DNA from: DATKFM01 sp963810485
GTDB taxonomy: Bacteria > Pseudomonadota > Alphaproteobacteria > Dongiales > Dongiaceae
DNA: 64,000 bases
Direction of reading: 5' to 3'
Assembly: GCA_963810485.1 (NCBI GenBank)
Contig: CAWENQ010000003.1
Span: forward strand, 124,001-188,000
This document shows, one piece after another, positions 1 through 8,870 of this stretch (position 1 is the first letter of the stretch; each line of letters starts with the position of its first letter). Both the position numbers and the translations under genes were made by a program. A model generated the notes under the pieces. The model ran no database searches. It was not told the DNA's origin and saw nothing but the letters and a program-made list of their open reading frames with translations.

Positions 1-562
1 CGATCGCTTTTACATAGGCGCGGCCGACATCGGCGCCCGTCACGGTCTTGTGGCCTGGGAAGTAGGGGCCGTAGTGGTCGAGCGATTCCTGGAGCAAGCC
101 GGGGCTAATGCTGTTGATCCGGATGCCGCGGGGCATCTCGATCGACGCACCTTTCGCGAAGCAGTCGACCGCGCCGTTGACGGCGCTGGCGCAGACGCCC
201 AGGCGGATCGGGTCGTGACTGAGCACGCCGCTCATCAGCGTGAATGAGCCAAAGTCGTTGACGTAATCGCGGCCGATCAGCACCAGGTTCACCTGGCCGA
301 GGAACTTGTCCTTCAGGCTGGTCAGCATCTCCGTTTCCGTGAGCTTGGCGAAATCGCCGAAATGCACCTTGCCGGCGGTGCAGGCGACGGCGTCCACCTT
401 GCCGGTCTTCTCGAACAGCGCGCGGATCGACTTGCTGTCCTTGATGTCAGCCTGCAGATCGCCGCTTTTGCTGCCGACCTTGATGATCTCATGGCGGCCT
501 TGCAACGCAGCGACAACGGCCTTGCCCACGGTTCCGGTGGCGCCGACAACGACGATTTTCAT
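1..562 (-). CDS. Short-chain dehydrogenase-like protein, 3' end cut by window edge
   Basis: About 187 residues are present; the C-terminus runs off the window. The start at 562 begins MKIVVVGATGTVG, a Rossmann glycine-rich nucleotide-binding loop. The later stretch ASAVNGAVDCFAK occupies the place where classical SDRs carry the catalytic YxxxK, and the downstream RGIRINSISPG motif is typical of SDRs. The catalytic Tyr is therefore absent. This matches my recollection of the short Lin1944-like SDR subgroup, which keeps the fold and cofactor loop but lacks the usual active site. Substrate and reaction are unknown. It stands alone, and the palindrome at 652-680 lies just upstream. Confidence 0.8.
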   Translation of the reverse strand, partial: MKIVVVGATGTVGKAVVAALQGRHEIIKVGSKSGDLQADIKDSKSIRALFEKTGKVDAVACTAGKVHFGDFAKLTETEMLTSLKDKFLGQVNLVLIGRDYVNDFGSFTLMSGVLSHDPIRLGVCASAVNGAVDCFAKGASIEMPRGIRINSISPGLLQESLDHYGPYFPGHKTVTGADVGRAYVKAI

Positions 563-651
563 GAAGCGCTCCTCAAGGCATTGCGGTGAGGGCGCCATAG
601 TCGGCAGGATGCCGAGTATGTCAAGGCGACGGCGTGCCACGCCTGGAGTCA

Positions 652-680
652 GTAGGGGCGGGCTTAAAACCCGCCCCTAC
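652..680. repeat. 29-bp GC-rich palindrome, copy 1
   Basis: Perfect 11-base arms (GTAGGGGCGGG and its complement) surround a CTTAAAA centre. A near-identical copy lies at 1541-1569. The two copies bracket the DUF937 gene on both sides. This looks like a dispersed REP-type extragenic palindrome. Confidence 0.8.
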
Positions 681-707
681 ATTGTTCAATGCAGTGCTCT
701 GCCTCGG

Positions 708-1412
708 CTACCGCATGTTCTTCGTTGCCATGCCGAGGATGTCGTCGAAGGCGGAGCCGTCGCCGTCGGAGTCGAGCATGGAGGTGAGCATGCCGCCGAT
801 GCCGCCGCCGGTTGGAGCCTGCGCTTGACCCTGGCCGCCGCCGAGGACGGAGCCGAGCAGATCGCCCAAGCCGCCACCGGATCCACCGCCCATGCCGCCG
901 GGCGCTGCTTGCTGGCCGCCGAGGATGGAGCCAAGGACGTCACCGACACCACCCGAACCGCTGCCCGCTTGCGCCTGAGAGGCCCCCGTGGCGTTTTTCG
1001 CCAGCGAGGCCATGACGAGCGAGGCGACGATCGGCAGGAGTTTCTTCAGGAGATCCGGGCCGAGGCCGGACTGCTCGCTGACGCGGCCGGCGACTTGGCG
1101 GCTGACCTCCTTGCTGCCGAAGATCTGGCCGAGGACATCGTTGCCGGCATTGATGGCGCTGGGTTGGCCATATGCGGCGGGGTTGCCGAGATTCTGCTGA
1201 TGGCCGCCGCTCTGCAGCATCTCCAGCAACGCGCCGAGCCCATCCTGGCTGCCGGCCTGGCGCTGGATGCCGCGGGTCACTGCGGGCGTCAGTTGTCGTA
1301 CCGCCGCGCGCACCTGGTCGGGGCTTCCGCCCACTTGCCGTGCAAGCTGATCGATCGTGCCACCGCCGGCGCCGCCGGCAGGAGCCGTGAAGAATTCGTC
1401 GAGAAGACCCAT
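708..1412 (-). CDS. DUF937 (YidB-like) family protein
   Basis: 234 residues starting MGLLDEFF, with a GGAGGA ribosome binding site just upstream. Residues about 15-140 show the DUF937 pattern: an N-terminal amphipathic helix, the segment QLTPAVTRGIQRQ, and a hydrophobic stretch KKLLPIVASLVMASLAKN. The C-terminal 90 residues are Gly/Gln-rich low complexity with repeated GDxLGS(V/I)LGG units, ending in a DSDGDGS acidic motif. The family has no established biochemical role. There is no signal peptide, so the protein is probably cytoplasmic. It is transcribed alone and flanked by the two palindromes at 652 and 1541. Confidence 0.85.
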   Translation of the reverse strand: MGLLDEFFTAPAGGAGGGTIDQLARQVGGSPDQVRAAVRQLTPAVTRGIQRQAGSQDGLGALLEMLQSGGHQQNLGNPAAYGQPSAINAGNDVLGQIFGSKEVSRQVAGRVSEQSGLGPDLLKKLLPIVASLVMASLAKNATGASQAQAGSGSGGVGDVLGSILGGQQAAPGGMGGGSGGGLGDLLGSVLGGGQGQAQAPTGGGIGGMLTSMLDSDGDGSAFDDILGMATKNMR

Positions 1413-1540
1413 GGTGCTTCCTCCATCTGTCGTCGCGTCCGGCGGTTGAAGCCGCTCTTATCGGGATGGCGGAAAGAGTAGCAGGTTTTGGTCTCGCGCA
1501 GTCCTGATATTCTGTAGGTATTCTGTGAGACGGAAAAACC

Positions 1541-1569
1541 GTAGGGGCGGGTTTGAAAACCGCCCCTAC
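1541..1569. repeat. 29-bp GC-rich palindrome, copy 2
   Basis: Second copy of the palindrome at 652-680: GTAGGGGCGG arms around a GTTTGAAAA centre, with one arm mismatch. It lies between the promoter side of the DUF937 gene and the 3' end of the dimethylglycine dehydrogenase-like gene. Confidence 0.8.
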
Positions 1570-1597
1570 AAACGCCCGCACAACCTTGCAGGATAAT

Positions 1598-4030
1598 CTA
1601 CGCCCGCAACCGCGCATTCTCCGGATCCCAAGGCGAGTCCGCGACAATACGCGCTGTACGTTTCTTGCCGAGCATCAGGATCTTGAGTTCGGTGCCCGGC
1701 TGCGCCGCATCGGATTTCACGTAGCCCACGGCGAGGCTCTTGCTGACAGCGTAGCCATAGGCGCCCGAGGTGGTGCGGCCGACCATCTTCTTGCCGATGA
1801 ACAGCGGCTCGTTGCCCCAGGGATCGGATTCCTTGGCGTCCACTTCGATGGTGACAAACTTGCGCGGCACGCCCTGCTGCTGCTGGAGCACCAATGCCTC
1901 GCGGCCGATGAACTCACCCTTGTTGAGATGGATGAAGCGGTCGAGGCCGGACTCCCACGCCGAATATTCGGTGAAGAGATCGCCGCGCCAGTATTTGTAG
2001 CTCTTCTCGATGCGCAAGCTGTCCATCGCGCGGATGCCGTAGGGCTTGATATCGAATTCTTTGCCCGCCTCCATGATCGCGTCGAAGATCACGTTCTGGT
2101 AGGTGAGGGGATGGTGCAGTTCCCAACCCAGTTCGCCGACGAAATTGACGCGCAGCGCCCGTACCGGCGCATGGCCGATGGTGATGTCCTGGCCGGAGAG
2201 CCACGGGAATTTCTCGTTGGAGAGATCGGTGTCCGTGATTTTCTTCATGAGATCGCGTGCCTTCGGCCCGGAAATCACGAGCACGCCGTTGGCCTGGGTC
2301 ACGTTGTCGATGCGCACGCTGCCGTCGGCGGGCAAGTTGCGCCAAAGCAGGTCGCCGTCATGGCGCTCGGCGGCCGCCGCGCTCACCACATAGAAGCGGT
2401 CCTCGGCGAGGCGCGAGATCGTAAACTCCGAGCGCACGCCGCCTTGCGGCGTCAGCGCGTGCGCCAGCGCGATGCGGCCGATTTTCTTCGGCAGGCGGTT
2501 GGCGACGATGCGGTCGAGGAACGCCTCCGCACCCTTGCCGGAGATCTCGAACTTGGAGAAGCCCGTGAGGTCCAGCAGGCCGACGCGCTCGCGCACGGCG
2601 CGGCATTCCTCGCGCACGGGCTCGAAGAAGTTGGTGCGGCGGAAGCTGTACTTGTCCTTCTGCTTGCTCTTCGAGGGCGCGAACCAGTTCGGCCGCTCCC
2701 AGCCATATTTCTGGCCGAACACGGCGCCCAGCGCCTTCATGCGGTCATAGCAGGGCGCGGTCTTGGCCGGCCGCGCGCCGGGCCGCTCCTCCAGCGGATA
2801 ATGGTGAATGAATACGTGCTCGTAGCACTCCTCGTTCTTGATCTTGGTGTAGCGTTTGTTGGCGTAGGGGCCGAAGCGGCGGGGATCCACGTCCCAGGGA
2901 TCGATGGCAGGTTCGCCATCGACCATCCAATCGGACAGGAGATCGCCGGCGCCGCCGGCGGCAGTGATGCCGAAGCTGAAGCCCTCGGCGAGCCAGAAAT
3001 TCTTCAGGCCCCAGGCTGGGCCGATCAGCGGGCTGCCGTCGGGCGTATAGGGGATCGGGCCGTTGATGCAATCCTTGATGCCGACCTTGCCGAAGGAGGG
3101 CACGCGGTTGATGGCGGCATTGATGTGCGGCTCGAGGCGATCGATGTCGGGTGGCAGCAGCTCCTGGCCGAACGTATCGGGCACGCCGTCGACGGCCCAG
3201 GCTGGCGCGCCTTTCTCGTAGGGGCCGAGGATGTAGCCCTGGCGTTCCTCGCGCATGTAGTAGGAGGCATCGCTCTCGCGCAGCACGGCAAGCTCCGGCA
3301 GGTTCTGCCGCTTGCGCTCTTCCAGTTCGGGCGCGGGTTCGGTGACGAGATACTGGTGCTCCACGGCGATCACCGGAATGTCGAGCCCGACCATGGCAGC
3401 GGTCTGGCGCGCCCAGGAGCCGGTGGCCGTGACTACATGCTCGCAGGTGATGTTGCCCTTGTCGGTCTGCACTTCCCATTCGCCCGAGGGAAGCTGCCTG
3501 ATGTTCGTGACCTTGGTCTGGCGGTAGATTTCGCCGCCGCGGGTGCGCGCGCCCTTGGCCAGCGCCATGGTCACGTCCGCGGGCGCCACATGGCCGTCAT
3601 CAGGGTGATAGAGCGCGCCGACGAGGCCGTCGGTGTTGCAAAGCGGCCAGAGCTCCTTCACCCGGGCGGGCGTGATCACTTCGAACGGCACACCGATGGT
3701 GTTCGCTGTGCCGCAATACTTCAGATACTCGTCCATGCGGTCGCGGTTGGTGGCGAGGCGCAGATTGCCCGTGGGATGGAAGCCGACGGCCTGGCCGGTC
3801 TCGGCCTCCAGCGACTTGTAGAGATCGACGCTGTACTTATGCAGCTGCCCGATGGAGTAGCTCATGTTGAACAGCGGCAACAGGCCCGCGGCATGCCAGG
3901 TGGAGCCGTGGGTGAGGTCCATCTTCTCCAGCAGCACCGCGTCGGACCAGCCCTTCTTGGTAAGATGATAAAGAATGCTGACGCCGACAATACCGCCGCC
4001 GACAATGACCACACGGGCGTGGGATTTCAT
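1598..4030 (-). CDS. FAD-dependent dimethylglycine/sarcosine dehydrogenase family protein
   Basis: 810 residues, the normal length for the family. Residues 6-25 (VVIVGGGIVGVSILYHL) are the FAD-binding loop of the DAO fold. The motif GSTWHAAG at about 42-49 carries the His that binds FAD covalently in dimethylglycine dehydrogenase. A linker domain follows at about 380-430, then a GcvT-like folate-binding domain (about 440-690) and a GcvT C-terminal barrel. The expected reaction is oxidative N-demethylation of dimethylglycine or sarcosine, with the methyl group passed to tetrahydrofolate. The sarcosine oxidase operon at 24.6-29.8 kb and the MttB-like gene at 10.1 kb fit the same pathway. The exact N-methyl substrate cannot be read from sequence. 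Confidence 0.9.
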   Translation of the reverse strand: MKSHARVVIVGGGIVGVSILYHLTKKGWSDAVLLEKMDLTHGSTWHAAGLLPLFNMSYSIGQLHKYSVDLYKSLEAETGQAVGFHPTGNLRLATNRDRMDEYLKYCGTANTIGVPFEVITPARVKELWPLCNTDGLVGALYHPDDGHVAPADVTMALAKGARTRGGEIYRQTKVTNIRQLPSGEWEVQTDKGNITCEHVVTATGSWARQTAAMVGLDIPVIAVEHQYLVTEPAPELEERKRQNLPELAVLRESDASYYMREERQGYILGPYEKGAPAWAVDGVPDTFGQELLPPDIDRLEPHINAAINRVPSFGKVGIKDCINGPIPYTPDGSPLIGPAWGLKNFWLAEGFSFGITAAGGAGDLLSDWMVDGEPAIDPWDVDPRRFGPYANKRYTKIKNEECYEHVFIHHYPLEERPGARPAKTAPCYDRMKALGAVFGQKYGWERPNWFAPSKSKQKDKYSFRRTNFFEPVREECRAVRERVGLLDLTGFSKFEISGKGAEAFLDRIVANRLPKKIGRIALAHALTPQGGVRSEFTISRLAEDRFYVVSAAAAERHDGDLLWRNLPADGSVRIDNVTQANGVLVISGPKARDLMKKITDTDLSNEKFPWLSGQDITIGHAPVRALRVNFVGELGWELHHPLTYQNVIFDAIMEAGKEFDIKPYGIRAMDSLRIEKSYKYWRGDLFTEYSAWESGLDRFIHLNKGEFIGREALVLQQQQGVPRKFVTIEVDAKESDPWGNEPLFIGKKMVGRTTSGAYGYAVSKSLAVGYVKSDAAQPGTELKILMLGKKRTARIVADSPWDPENARLRA

Positions 4031-4163
4031 GGATAGGGACCTCGGCTTTCAGGTGGATTTTTGGGGACTTTTAGCGCTGCAGCACAAATATTCTCCCCGC
4101 CATCAAGGGCTTGCAATCCCGCGACGGCATCTGTCGGAAACCCGCCTTTCGGGCCGGTGGGGG

Positions 4164-4481
4164 CTAGTTTGGACGGCGGCGGCCGCGGCGGCGGGCGGTT
4201 CCCTGGCTCGGCAGGTTGCCGTCGGGGAAGCGCGCGGTTTGCAGGATGAGTTCGCGCAGGCGCAGCGTCGCAAGGTGGCCGGCGGGAATTTCCAGGCCAT
4301 AGGCGTCGATAAGCTGCTGCGCCGCCGCGGCGGGATCAAGCGCGCGGTCCAGGCTCAAGATCCAGGACAAAAGTATGTCCTCCGCCGGACCGGGAAATTC
4401 GGCGCCCATGTCGAGGACCTGGCGGATTAGGAGCTGGGGATCGAAGGGCGGACCGCGCTTGGCGGTGGTGTCGGCGGGCAT
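4164..4481 (-). CDS. Small hypothetical protein
   Basis: 105 residues from the ATG at 4481 (MPADTTAKRG). A longer TTG start at 4538 is possible but has no better ribosome binding site. The middle is helical (RQVLDMGAEFPGPAEDILLSWILSLDR) and the tail is basic (RRRGRRRPN). There is no signal peptide or recognised domain. The amino-acid composition looks coding and the frame is open throughout, but I do not recognise the family. Confidence 0.5.
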   Translation of the reverse strand: MPADTTAKRGPPFDPQLLIRQVLDMGAEFPGPAEDILLSWILSLDRALDPAAAAQQLIDAYGLEIPAGHLATLRLRELILQTARFPDGNLPSQGTARRRGRRRPN

Positions 4482-4570
4482 GTTTGCTGTCGGGCTGTTG
4501 GCTGCCGCACTTATGCTACAGCCTGGCTTTGCGCTCAATGCGGATCGATATCGGCTGAGGATCGAAGCGC

Positions 4571-5306
4571 CTATTCCTCGTATGGATTGGCTGCAATAAG
4601 GGATTGCAGGGCAGTCTGCCCCGTGTCCTTGAGCGTGACAAATGTCTGCGCGTCGACATAGCGGTCATAGGCAATCGCGCTGAAGACGAATTGCTTCACC
4701 TTGGTCAGGGCGGTGACACCGGCCAGCACGGGCGCCGTCTTGTTCTGCGCGTTTTGCTGGACGGTGGCGTAGTAGAGGCCTTCGGGATCGCGGCCCATGA
4801 AACCCAGGAACTTCGAGGCACCGGCCTGTCCACTTCCCTGCGCCGTCGCAGCAAACGCCTCGATTTCACTGTTCAGTTGCTCGCGGGTCTGGTTGTTCAA
4901 ATCTGTAGGGAATTCCGCCTGGCCATAGGCCTTGCCAATTTCCACACGGAGCTCGCCGACAACTTCCTGCCGTGAGTGTCCGCTTCGAAAGGGCCGGCCA
5001 TCCTTCTTCGTCGCCAGCACCAGGATATAAGGGGTGGCACTGTGGGCGACACCATTGCGGATCGCTTCAAGGGCGGTGCATTCCATCCAATAGGCCAGAA
5101 GTTGGCTATCGGCGGCGACATGTTCCGCGACGAAACTGAACGCCTGCCCTTCATCCGTCCTGCTCTTGTCGAGCGGGCAGTAGCCGGGGATCGGATCTAT
5201 CGTCACCGACTTTCCGACCAGAACTCAAGACCTCGGCTGCAGTTGGCGGGGCGCATAGCTGCAGCAACAGGGTTGCCGCAGCGGCAATCGCGAAAGTCCT
5301 GATCAT
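4571..5306 (-). CDS. Secreted hypothetical protein, one extra base after the signal peptide
   Basis: The start at 5306 (MIRTFAIAAAATLLL) follows a GGAAAGG binding site and encodes a typical signal peptide with likely cleavage after PPTAA. After about 32 codons the frame must move by one base to continue into the long open frame (VTIDPIPGYCPLDKSRTDEG). The extra base can be placed at 5210, between AAA and TCG. Corrected, the protein has 244 residues and a conserved-looking body with SQLLAYWMEC and TPYILVLATKKDG. The body alone could be read from a GTG at 5206, but that form would lack the signal peptide. Function unknown; probably periplasmic. Confidence 0.6.
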
Positions 5307-5551
5307 TTCTTGCCTTTCCAGCCGGTCGATAAATCATGTCCTCACCGTTCGTAACGGTAGTATGGCGCCCGGCGATCTGCAACAGGACCACCGGCCGCCG
5401 CCACAATTCGGTAAGTCATCGGGCGAAACTGTGACGGCCGTGCCGCTTCTTCGCCTCATCCACTCCCTAAATTCGACGCGCCCCGGCCGTGTCATCGATG
5501 GGACCCGCAACCAGAGCGGGCAATGCGTGTGGCAACAAAAAGGGGTGTGCG

Positions 5552-6049
5552 ATGAGTTCGTTCCATGAGCTTTCCTGGCCGACCAAGGCGCTGAGCGCCG
5601 GTGCGATGCTGGCATTGGTGCTGTCGCTGACGGGCTGCCCGAGCACGGATGCGACGACGAACAAGGCGGGCAGCGAGACGCCGCAAGTGACAGACGATGG
5701 AATCCTGTTGACGGCCGTGTCTTCGGATCGGGTCTTCTTTGACACCGACTCGGCGGAACTGCGGCCCGATGCGCAGGCGACGCTCAGCGAGATCGGCGCG
5801 TGGCTGGTCAAGCATCCGGGCAAGTCCGTCACGATCGAAGGACATTGCGACGAGCGGGGTACGCGCGAATACAACCTGGCGCTCGGCGAGCGGCGCGCGA
5901 CGGCAGTGGCCAACTATCTGGCGGCGGTCGGTGTGGACCTGTCTCGGATGCAGACGGTCAGCCATGGCAAAGAGCGGCCGGCCGCCGACGGCAGCGACGA
6001 GTCGGCCTGGGCGCAGAACCGCCGCGCGGTGTTCGTGCAGGTGAACTAG
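5552..6049 (+). CDS. OmpA/Pal-family peptidoglycan-associated lipoprotein
   Basis: 165 residues from the ATG at 5552 (MSSFHELSW), preceded by AGGGG; an upstream GTG start is less likely. A lipoprotein signal ends in the lipobox LTGC at about residues 24-27. The C-terminal OmpA-like domain carries FFDTDSAELRPDA, GHCDERGTREYN and NLALGERRA, the last being the peptidoglycan-binding loop. This is the Pal domain, which anchors the outer membrane to the cell wall. No tolQRAB or ybgF genes are nearby, so it is either a second Pal or a relocated one. It converges on the nitronate monooxygenase gene with 9 bases between stops. Confidence 0.88.
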   Translation: MSSFHELSWPTKALSAGAMLALVLSLTGCPSTDATTNKAGSETPQVTDDGILLTAVSSDRVFFDTDSAELRPDAQATLSEIGAWLVKHPGKSVTIEGHCDERGTREYNLALGERRATAVANYLAAVGVDLSRMQTVSHGKERPAADGSDESAWAQNRRAVFVQVN

Positions 6050-6058
6050 AGGCAGTTC

Positions 6059-7135
6059 TCAGCCGCTCAGCGACTTGAGGCGCGCCAACGCTTCGCGGGC
6101 GAGATGCCGGGTGAGATCCGCTGCTGGCATCTCGCGGCCGAGGGATGCGGCCTGGCCTGACCAGAGCGACCCGAAATCGGCGGAGCCCTTGGCCTCGGCG
6201 GCGGCCTTCAGCTGCGCCAGCGCGCCGCCCGCGGTGGGAAAGGCCGGCGCATCGGCCGAAATCGGCCCAACTTCGCGCATCACGCGGTTGATGATGCCGC
6301 GCGCCGGCCGGCCGGTGAAGAGGTTGGTCAGCGCGGTGGAGTCGTCGCGGGCCGATTTTAGAGCGGCGCGATGCATCGGCGCCACGTTGGCCTCCGGACA
6401 GAAGAGATAAGCCGTGCCCACCTGTGCCGCCGCAGCGCCGAGGGCGAAGGCGGCAGCGATGCCGCGTCCGTCGGTGACACCGCCGGCGGCGATCACCGGC
6501 AGCTTCACCGCATCCACCACCTGGGGCAGCAGCGCGAAGGTGCCCGCCTGCGAAGCGATGTTGTCAGTCAGGAACATGCCGCGATGGCCGCCGGCCTCGT
6601 TGCCCTGGGCGATGATCGCATCGCAGCCGTGATCCGCGAGCCATTGCGCCTCGCGCGCGGTCGTGGCGGAGGCCATCACTTTGGCGCCGGTGGTCTTGAC
6701 GCGATCCAGCAGGCGGCGCTCCGGCAGGCCGAAATGGAAGCTGACGATCTCCGGCTTGAACTCCTCGATGATCTCGCAGGTGACATCGTTGAACGGTTCG
6801 CGATCGACTGACGGTACCGGCTTGGCGGGATCGATGGCGAACTCTTTGTAGTAACCGGCCAGCCGAGCCTTCCATTTGGCGTCGCGTGCGGCATCGGGCT
6901 GCGGTGGTTTATGGGTGAAGAAGTTCAGGTTCAGCGGCTTCGCGGTCCGCTGGCGGATGATGCCCAAGTCCTTGCGGATCTGCTCCGGACTCGATATCGC
7001 GCAGGCGAGGGAGCCGAGGCCGCCCGCTTCGGCCACCGCGATCGCCAACTCCGCCGTGCTCGGCCCCGCCATGGGCGCGAGGATGATCGGATGCTCGATA
7101 CCGAAAAGGTCGATGATCCTGCGGTCGGGCCACAT
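6059..7135 (-). CDS. Nitronate monooxygenase (2-nitropropane dioxygenase family)
   Basis: 358 residues, starting after an AGGAGA binding site. The TIM-barrel FMN enzyme signature is clear: PIILAPMAGPST near the N-terminus, IIAQGNEAGGHRG at about 175-187 with the catalytic His, and LPVIAAGGVTDGRG for FMN phosphate binding. This corresponds to class I nitronate monooxygenases, which oxidise alkyl nitronates such as propionate 3-nitronate to carbonyl compounds and nitrite. It probably detoxifies plant or fungal nitro compounds. Transcribed alone. Confidence 0.92.
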   Translation of the reverse strand: MWPDRRIIDLFGIEHPIILAPMAGPSTAELAIAVAEAGGLGSLACAISSPEQIRKDLGIIRQRTAKPLNLNFFTHKPPQPDAARDAKWKARLAGYYKEFAIDPAKPVPSVDREPFNDVTCEIIEEFKPEIVSFHFGLPERRLLDRVKTTGAKVMASATTAREAQWLADHGCDAIIAQGNEAGGHRGMFLTDNIASQAGTFALLPQVVDAVKLPVIAAGGVTDGRGIAAAFALGAAAAQVGTAYLFCPEANVAPMHRAALKSARDDSTALTNLFTGRPARGIINRVMREVGPISADAPAFPTAGGALAQLKAAAEAKGSADFGSLWSGQAASLGREMPAADLTRHLAREALARLKSLSG

Positions 7136-7234
7136 CGAGTGTCTCCTGAAACTGCCGTTACGCCTCGATGAGCGGCAGCAGACAACGCGATTGCGGCGGA
7201 TGCAATAGCCCGGAGCCGCAACAGCGCCGGGTTT

Positions 7235-8032
7235 TCAGTAGCCGCTTGTTTCGTCCCAGAATTCGCGATTTTCCGGGATCATCATTTGCTGATGATGGGA
7301 GAGCAGGCATTGCCTCAGCGAGCCCTCATAGAATTGAGCGCAAGCGCGGAATGAGTCTTCCGCGCGCTTCAAGACCTGGGGATCGGTTCGATCACGGACG
7401 GTTTCGCTAACCACTCGGCTCCAGGCGCCGAGATAGTCGTCATGGATCGTCCGGCTCTCCGGCAATCCGTTCACCAGTGCTGCGACCAGGCGTGCCGTAT
7501 CGGCATTGACCGACGGGGCATCCAGATAGCGGGATGCGGCAATGCGCATCGGGCCGGTGGCCAGGGCAATCTCTGCCGGCGTCTGCGGATCGGGATCGCC
7601 CGCGACCGCCAAGGGAATGAGCGAAACGCCCGGCTCTACCTGCATTGCCACGCCAGTCGCCTTCAGCCGGTCGAGTTCCGTCCTTGGCAGACTGACGCGC
7701 ACCATGGTGTAGGTGGCGTGGCTATGGATGCGCAGCGCGACGTCATCGGCGGAAATCCTGCTGATCTTGCCGGCACCGTCGGTGAGCGAGAGAGTCAGGC
7801 GGTCCGTGAAGTTCGGCTCATAGGGCTGGCCGAATCCCGGCACGTCGCGGTCGCGCTGCAGGCAAAACGAGCCGACGAGCGCATAGCATTCCCGGTCGTT
7901 GCAGGCGAAGGGGATCGGATCGCTGCTGGCCATCAAGCCCAGCACTTGCGGTGCTGCCTCGGCCGGCGCGGCCATTGCCGAAATGACTAAGGCTCCGGCG
8001 GCCGCGAGCCAGACCGTTCGCTTGTCCTGCAT
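7235..8032 (-). CDS. Secreted protein of unknown family, paralogue C (last gene of three)
   Basis: 265 residues with a signal peptide ending near APAEA, then APQVLGLMASSDPIP. Conserved with the two upstream genes are the AAPQ(V/I)LG opening, two Cys before a FCLQ motif (C-x4-C-x7-C), a final Cys pair (SFRACAQ and LRQCLLSHH) and an extreme C-terminus of FW then Tyr (FWDETSGY). The five shared Cys positions suggest a disulfide-stabilised periplasmic fold. It begins 12 bases after the preceding paralogue, so the three are almost certainly one operon read from 9692 down to 7235. I do not recognise the family. Confidence 0.8.
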   Translation of the reverse strand: MQDKRTVWLAAAGALVISAMAAPAEAAPQVLGLMASSDPIPFACNDRECYALVGSFCLQRDRDVPGFGQPYEPNFTDRLTLSLTDGAGKISRISADDVALRIHSHATYTMVRVSLPRTELDRLKATGVAMQVEPGVSLIPLAVAGDPDPQTPAEIALATGPMRIAASRYLDAPSVNADTARLVAALVNGLPESRTIHDDYLGAWSRVVSETVRDRTDPQVLKRAEDSFRACAQFYEGSLRQCLLSHHQQMMIPENREFWDETSGY

Positions 8033-8044
8033 GGAAATCTTCCC

Positions 8045-8848
8045 CTAGTAGCTGCCGAGCGAATTCCAGAAATCGATGTTGGTATTCACCACCAGCCGGT
8101 CATGGGTGCCTTCGAGGCAGGCGCGCATGCTCGCGACATGATGGGTCACGTCAACCTTTTCCCGGCAGGTGCTGTACATCTGCCGCACCAGCGTGACGCC
8201 GCCGGGCGCGGCGGCTTGTCCGGCCGGCGTTGCAATGGCGGCCTCCAGGACCTGGCCGTCGGAATCTCCGGCTTGGCGCCCATGGGGCAGGGCGTTGATC
8301 ATGCGGTTCGCCAGGCGGATGGCATCGCCGGACTCACCGGTCTGGTCGAAGAACTCGGCGCCTTTGTCGCGATAGGCGCCGGTGGCGATGGCGATTTCGC
8401 CGGCGGTCTGCGGATCGGCATCGTTTGCTGCCGTAGCGGGGACCAGCGACGCCTTATCGCCGATCTCGATCCCTGGATCGGTCAGGCCGAGAGCGGCCAA
8501 CTTTTCCACCGGCAGCGAGACTTCGATCGCGGTGAATCCGCGATCCGTGGTGAAGCCGAGATAGGACGCCGCCGGCAGGCGCACCGTTTCACCTGCCGCA
8601 TTCCGGCCGGTCAGCACGATGTCGGCGCCTTCCAGCGGCATATAGGACTGGCCGGGCTGCGGATTGTCCCGCGGCTGCTGCAGACAGAAGGTGCTGAGAT
8701 CGGCGCGGCAACCGCCGGCATCGCAGGTCAGCGGGATCGGGCCTTTGCTGGCGACGATGCCCAGCACCTGCGGCGCGGCCTGTGCGCCGCCGGCCGCAAG
8801 CCATGCCGCACCCGCGATGCCGAACAGGATTCGCGCATACATCGTCAT
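8045..8848 (-). CDS. Secreted protein of unknown family, paralogue B (middle gene of three)
   Basis: 267 residues starting MTMYARIL at 8848, after a GGAGAAGAG binding site. The signal peptide ends near GGAQA and is followed by APQVLGIVASKGPIP. It shares C-x4-C-x7-C with FCLQ, a central DADPQTAGEIAIATG segment (compare DPDPQTPAEIALATG in paralogue C), a Cys pair near the C-terminus (STCREK and MRACLEG) and the terminal FWNSLGSY. The open frame extends upstream to 9163, but that part overlaps paralogue A and has no signal peptide. Unknown function; probably periplasmic or surface-exposed. Confidence 0.8.
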   Translation of the reverse strand: MTMYARILFGIAGAAWLAAGGAQAAPQVLGIVASKGPIPLTCDAGGCRADLSTFCLQQPRDNPQPGQSYMPLEGADIVLTGRNAAGETVRLPAASYLGFTTDRGFTAIEVSLPVEKLAALGLTDPGIEIGDKASLVPATAANDADPQTAGEIAIATGAYRDKGAEFFDQTGESGDAIRLANRMINALPHGRQAGDSDGQVLEAAIATPAGQAAAPGGVTLVRQMYSTCREKVDVTHHVASMRACLEGTHDRLVVNTNIDFWNSLGSY

Positions 8849-8870
8849 CGCTCTCTTCTCCGGGCGGGTG

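Noticed and set aside
1553..4036. 827-codon open frame on the plus strand
   Set aside because: It is antisense to the dimethylglycine dehydrogenase-like gene, which has clear FAD and GcvT motifs. The plus-strand product is low-complexity His/Ala/Arg-rich sequence with no signature, as expected from antisense of a GC-rich gene.
5552..6049. A complete tol-pal locus
   Set aside because: Only the Pal-like gene is present; neighbours are unrelated and no TolQ, R, A or B homologue is visible.
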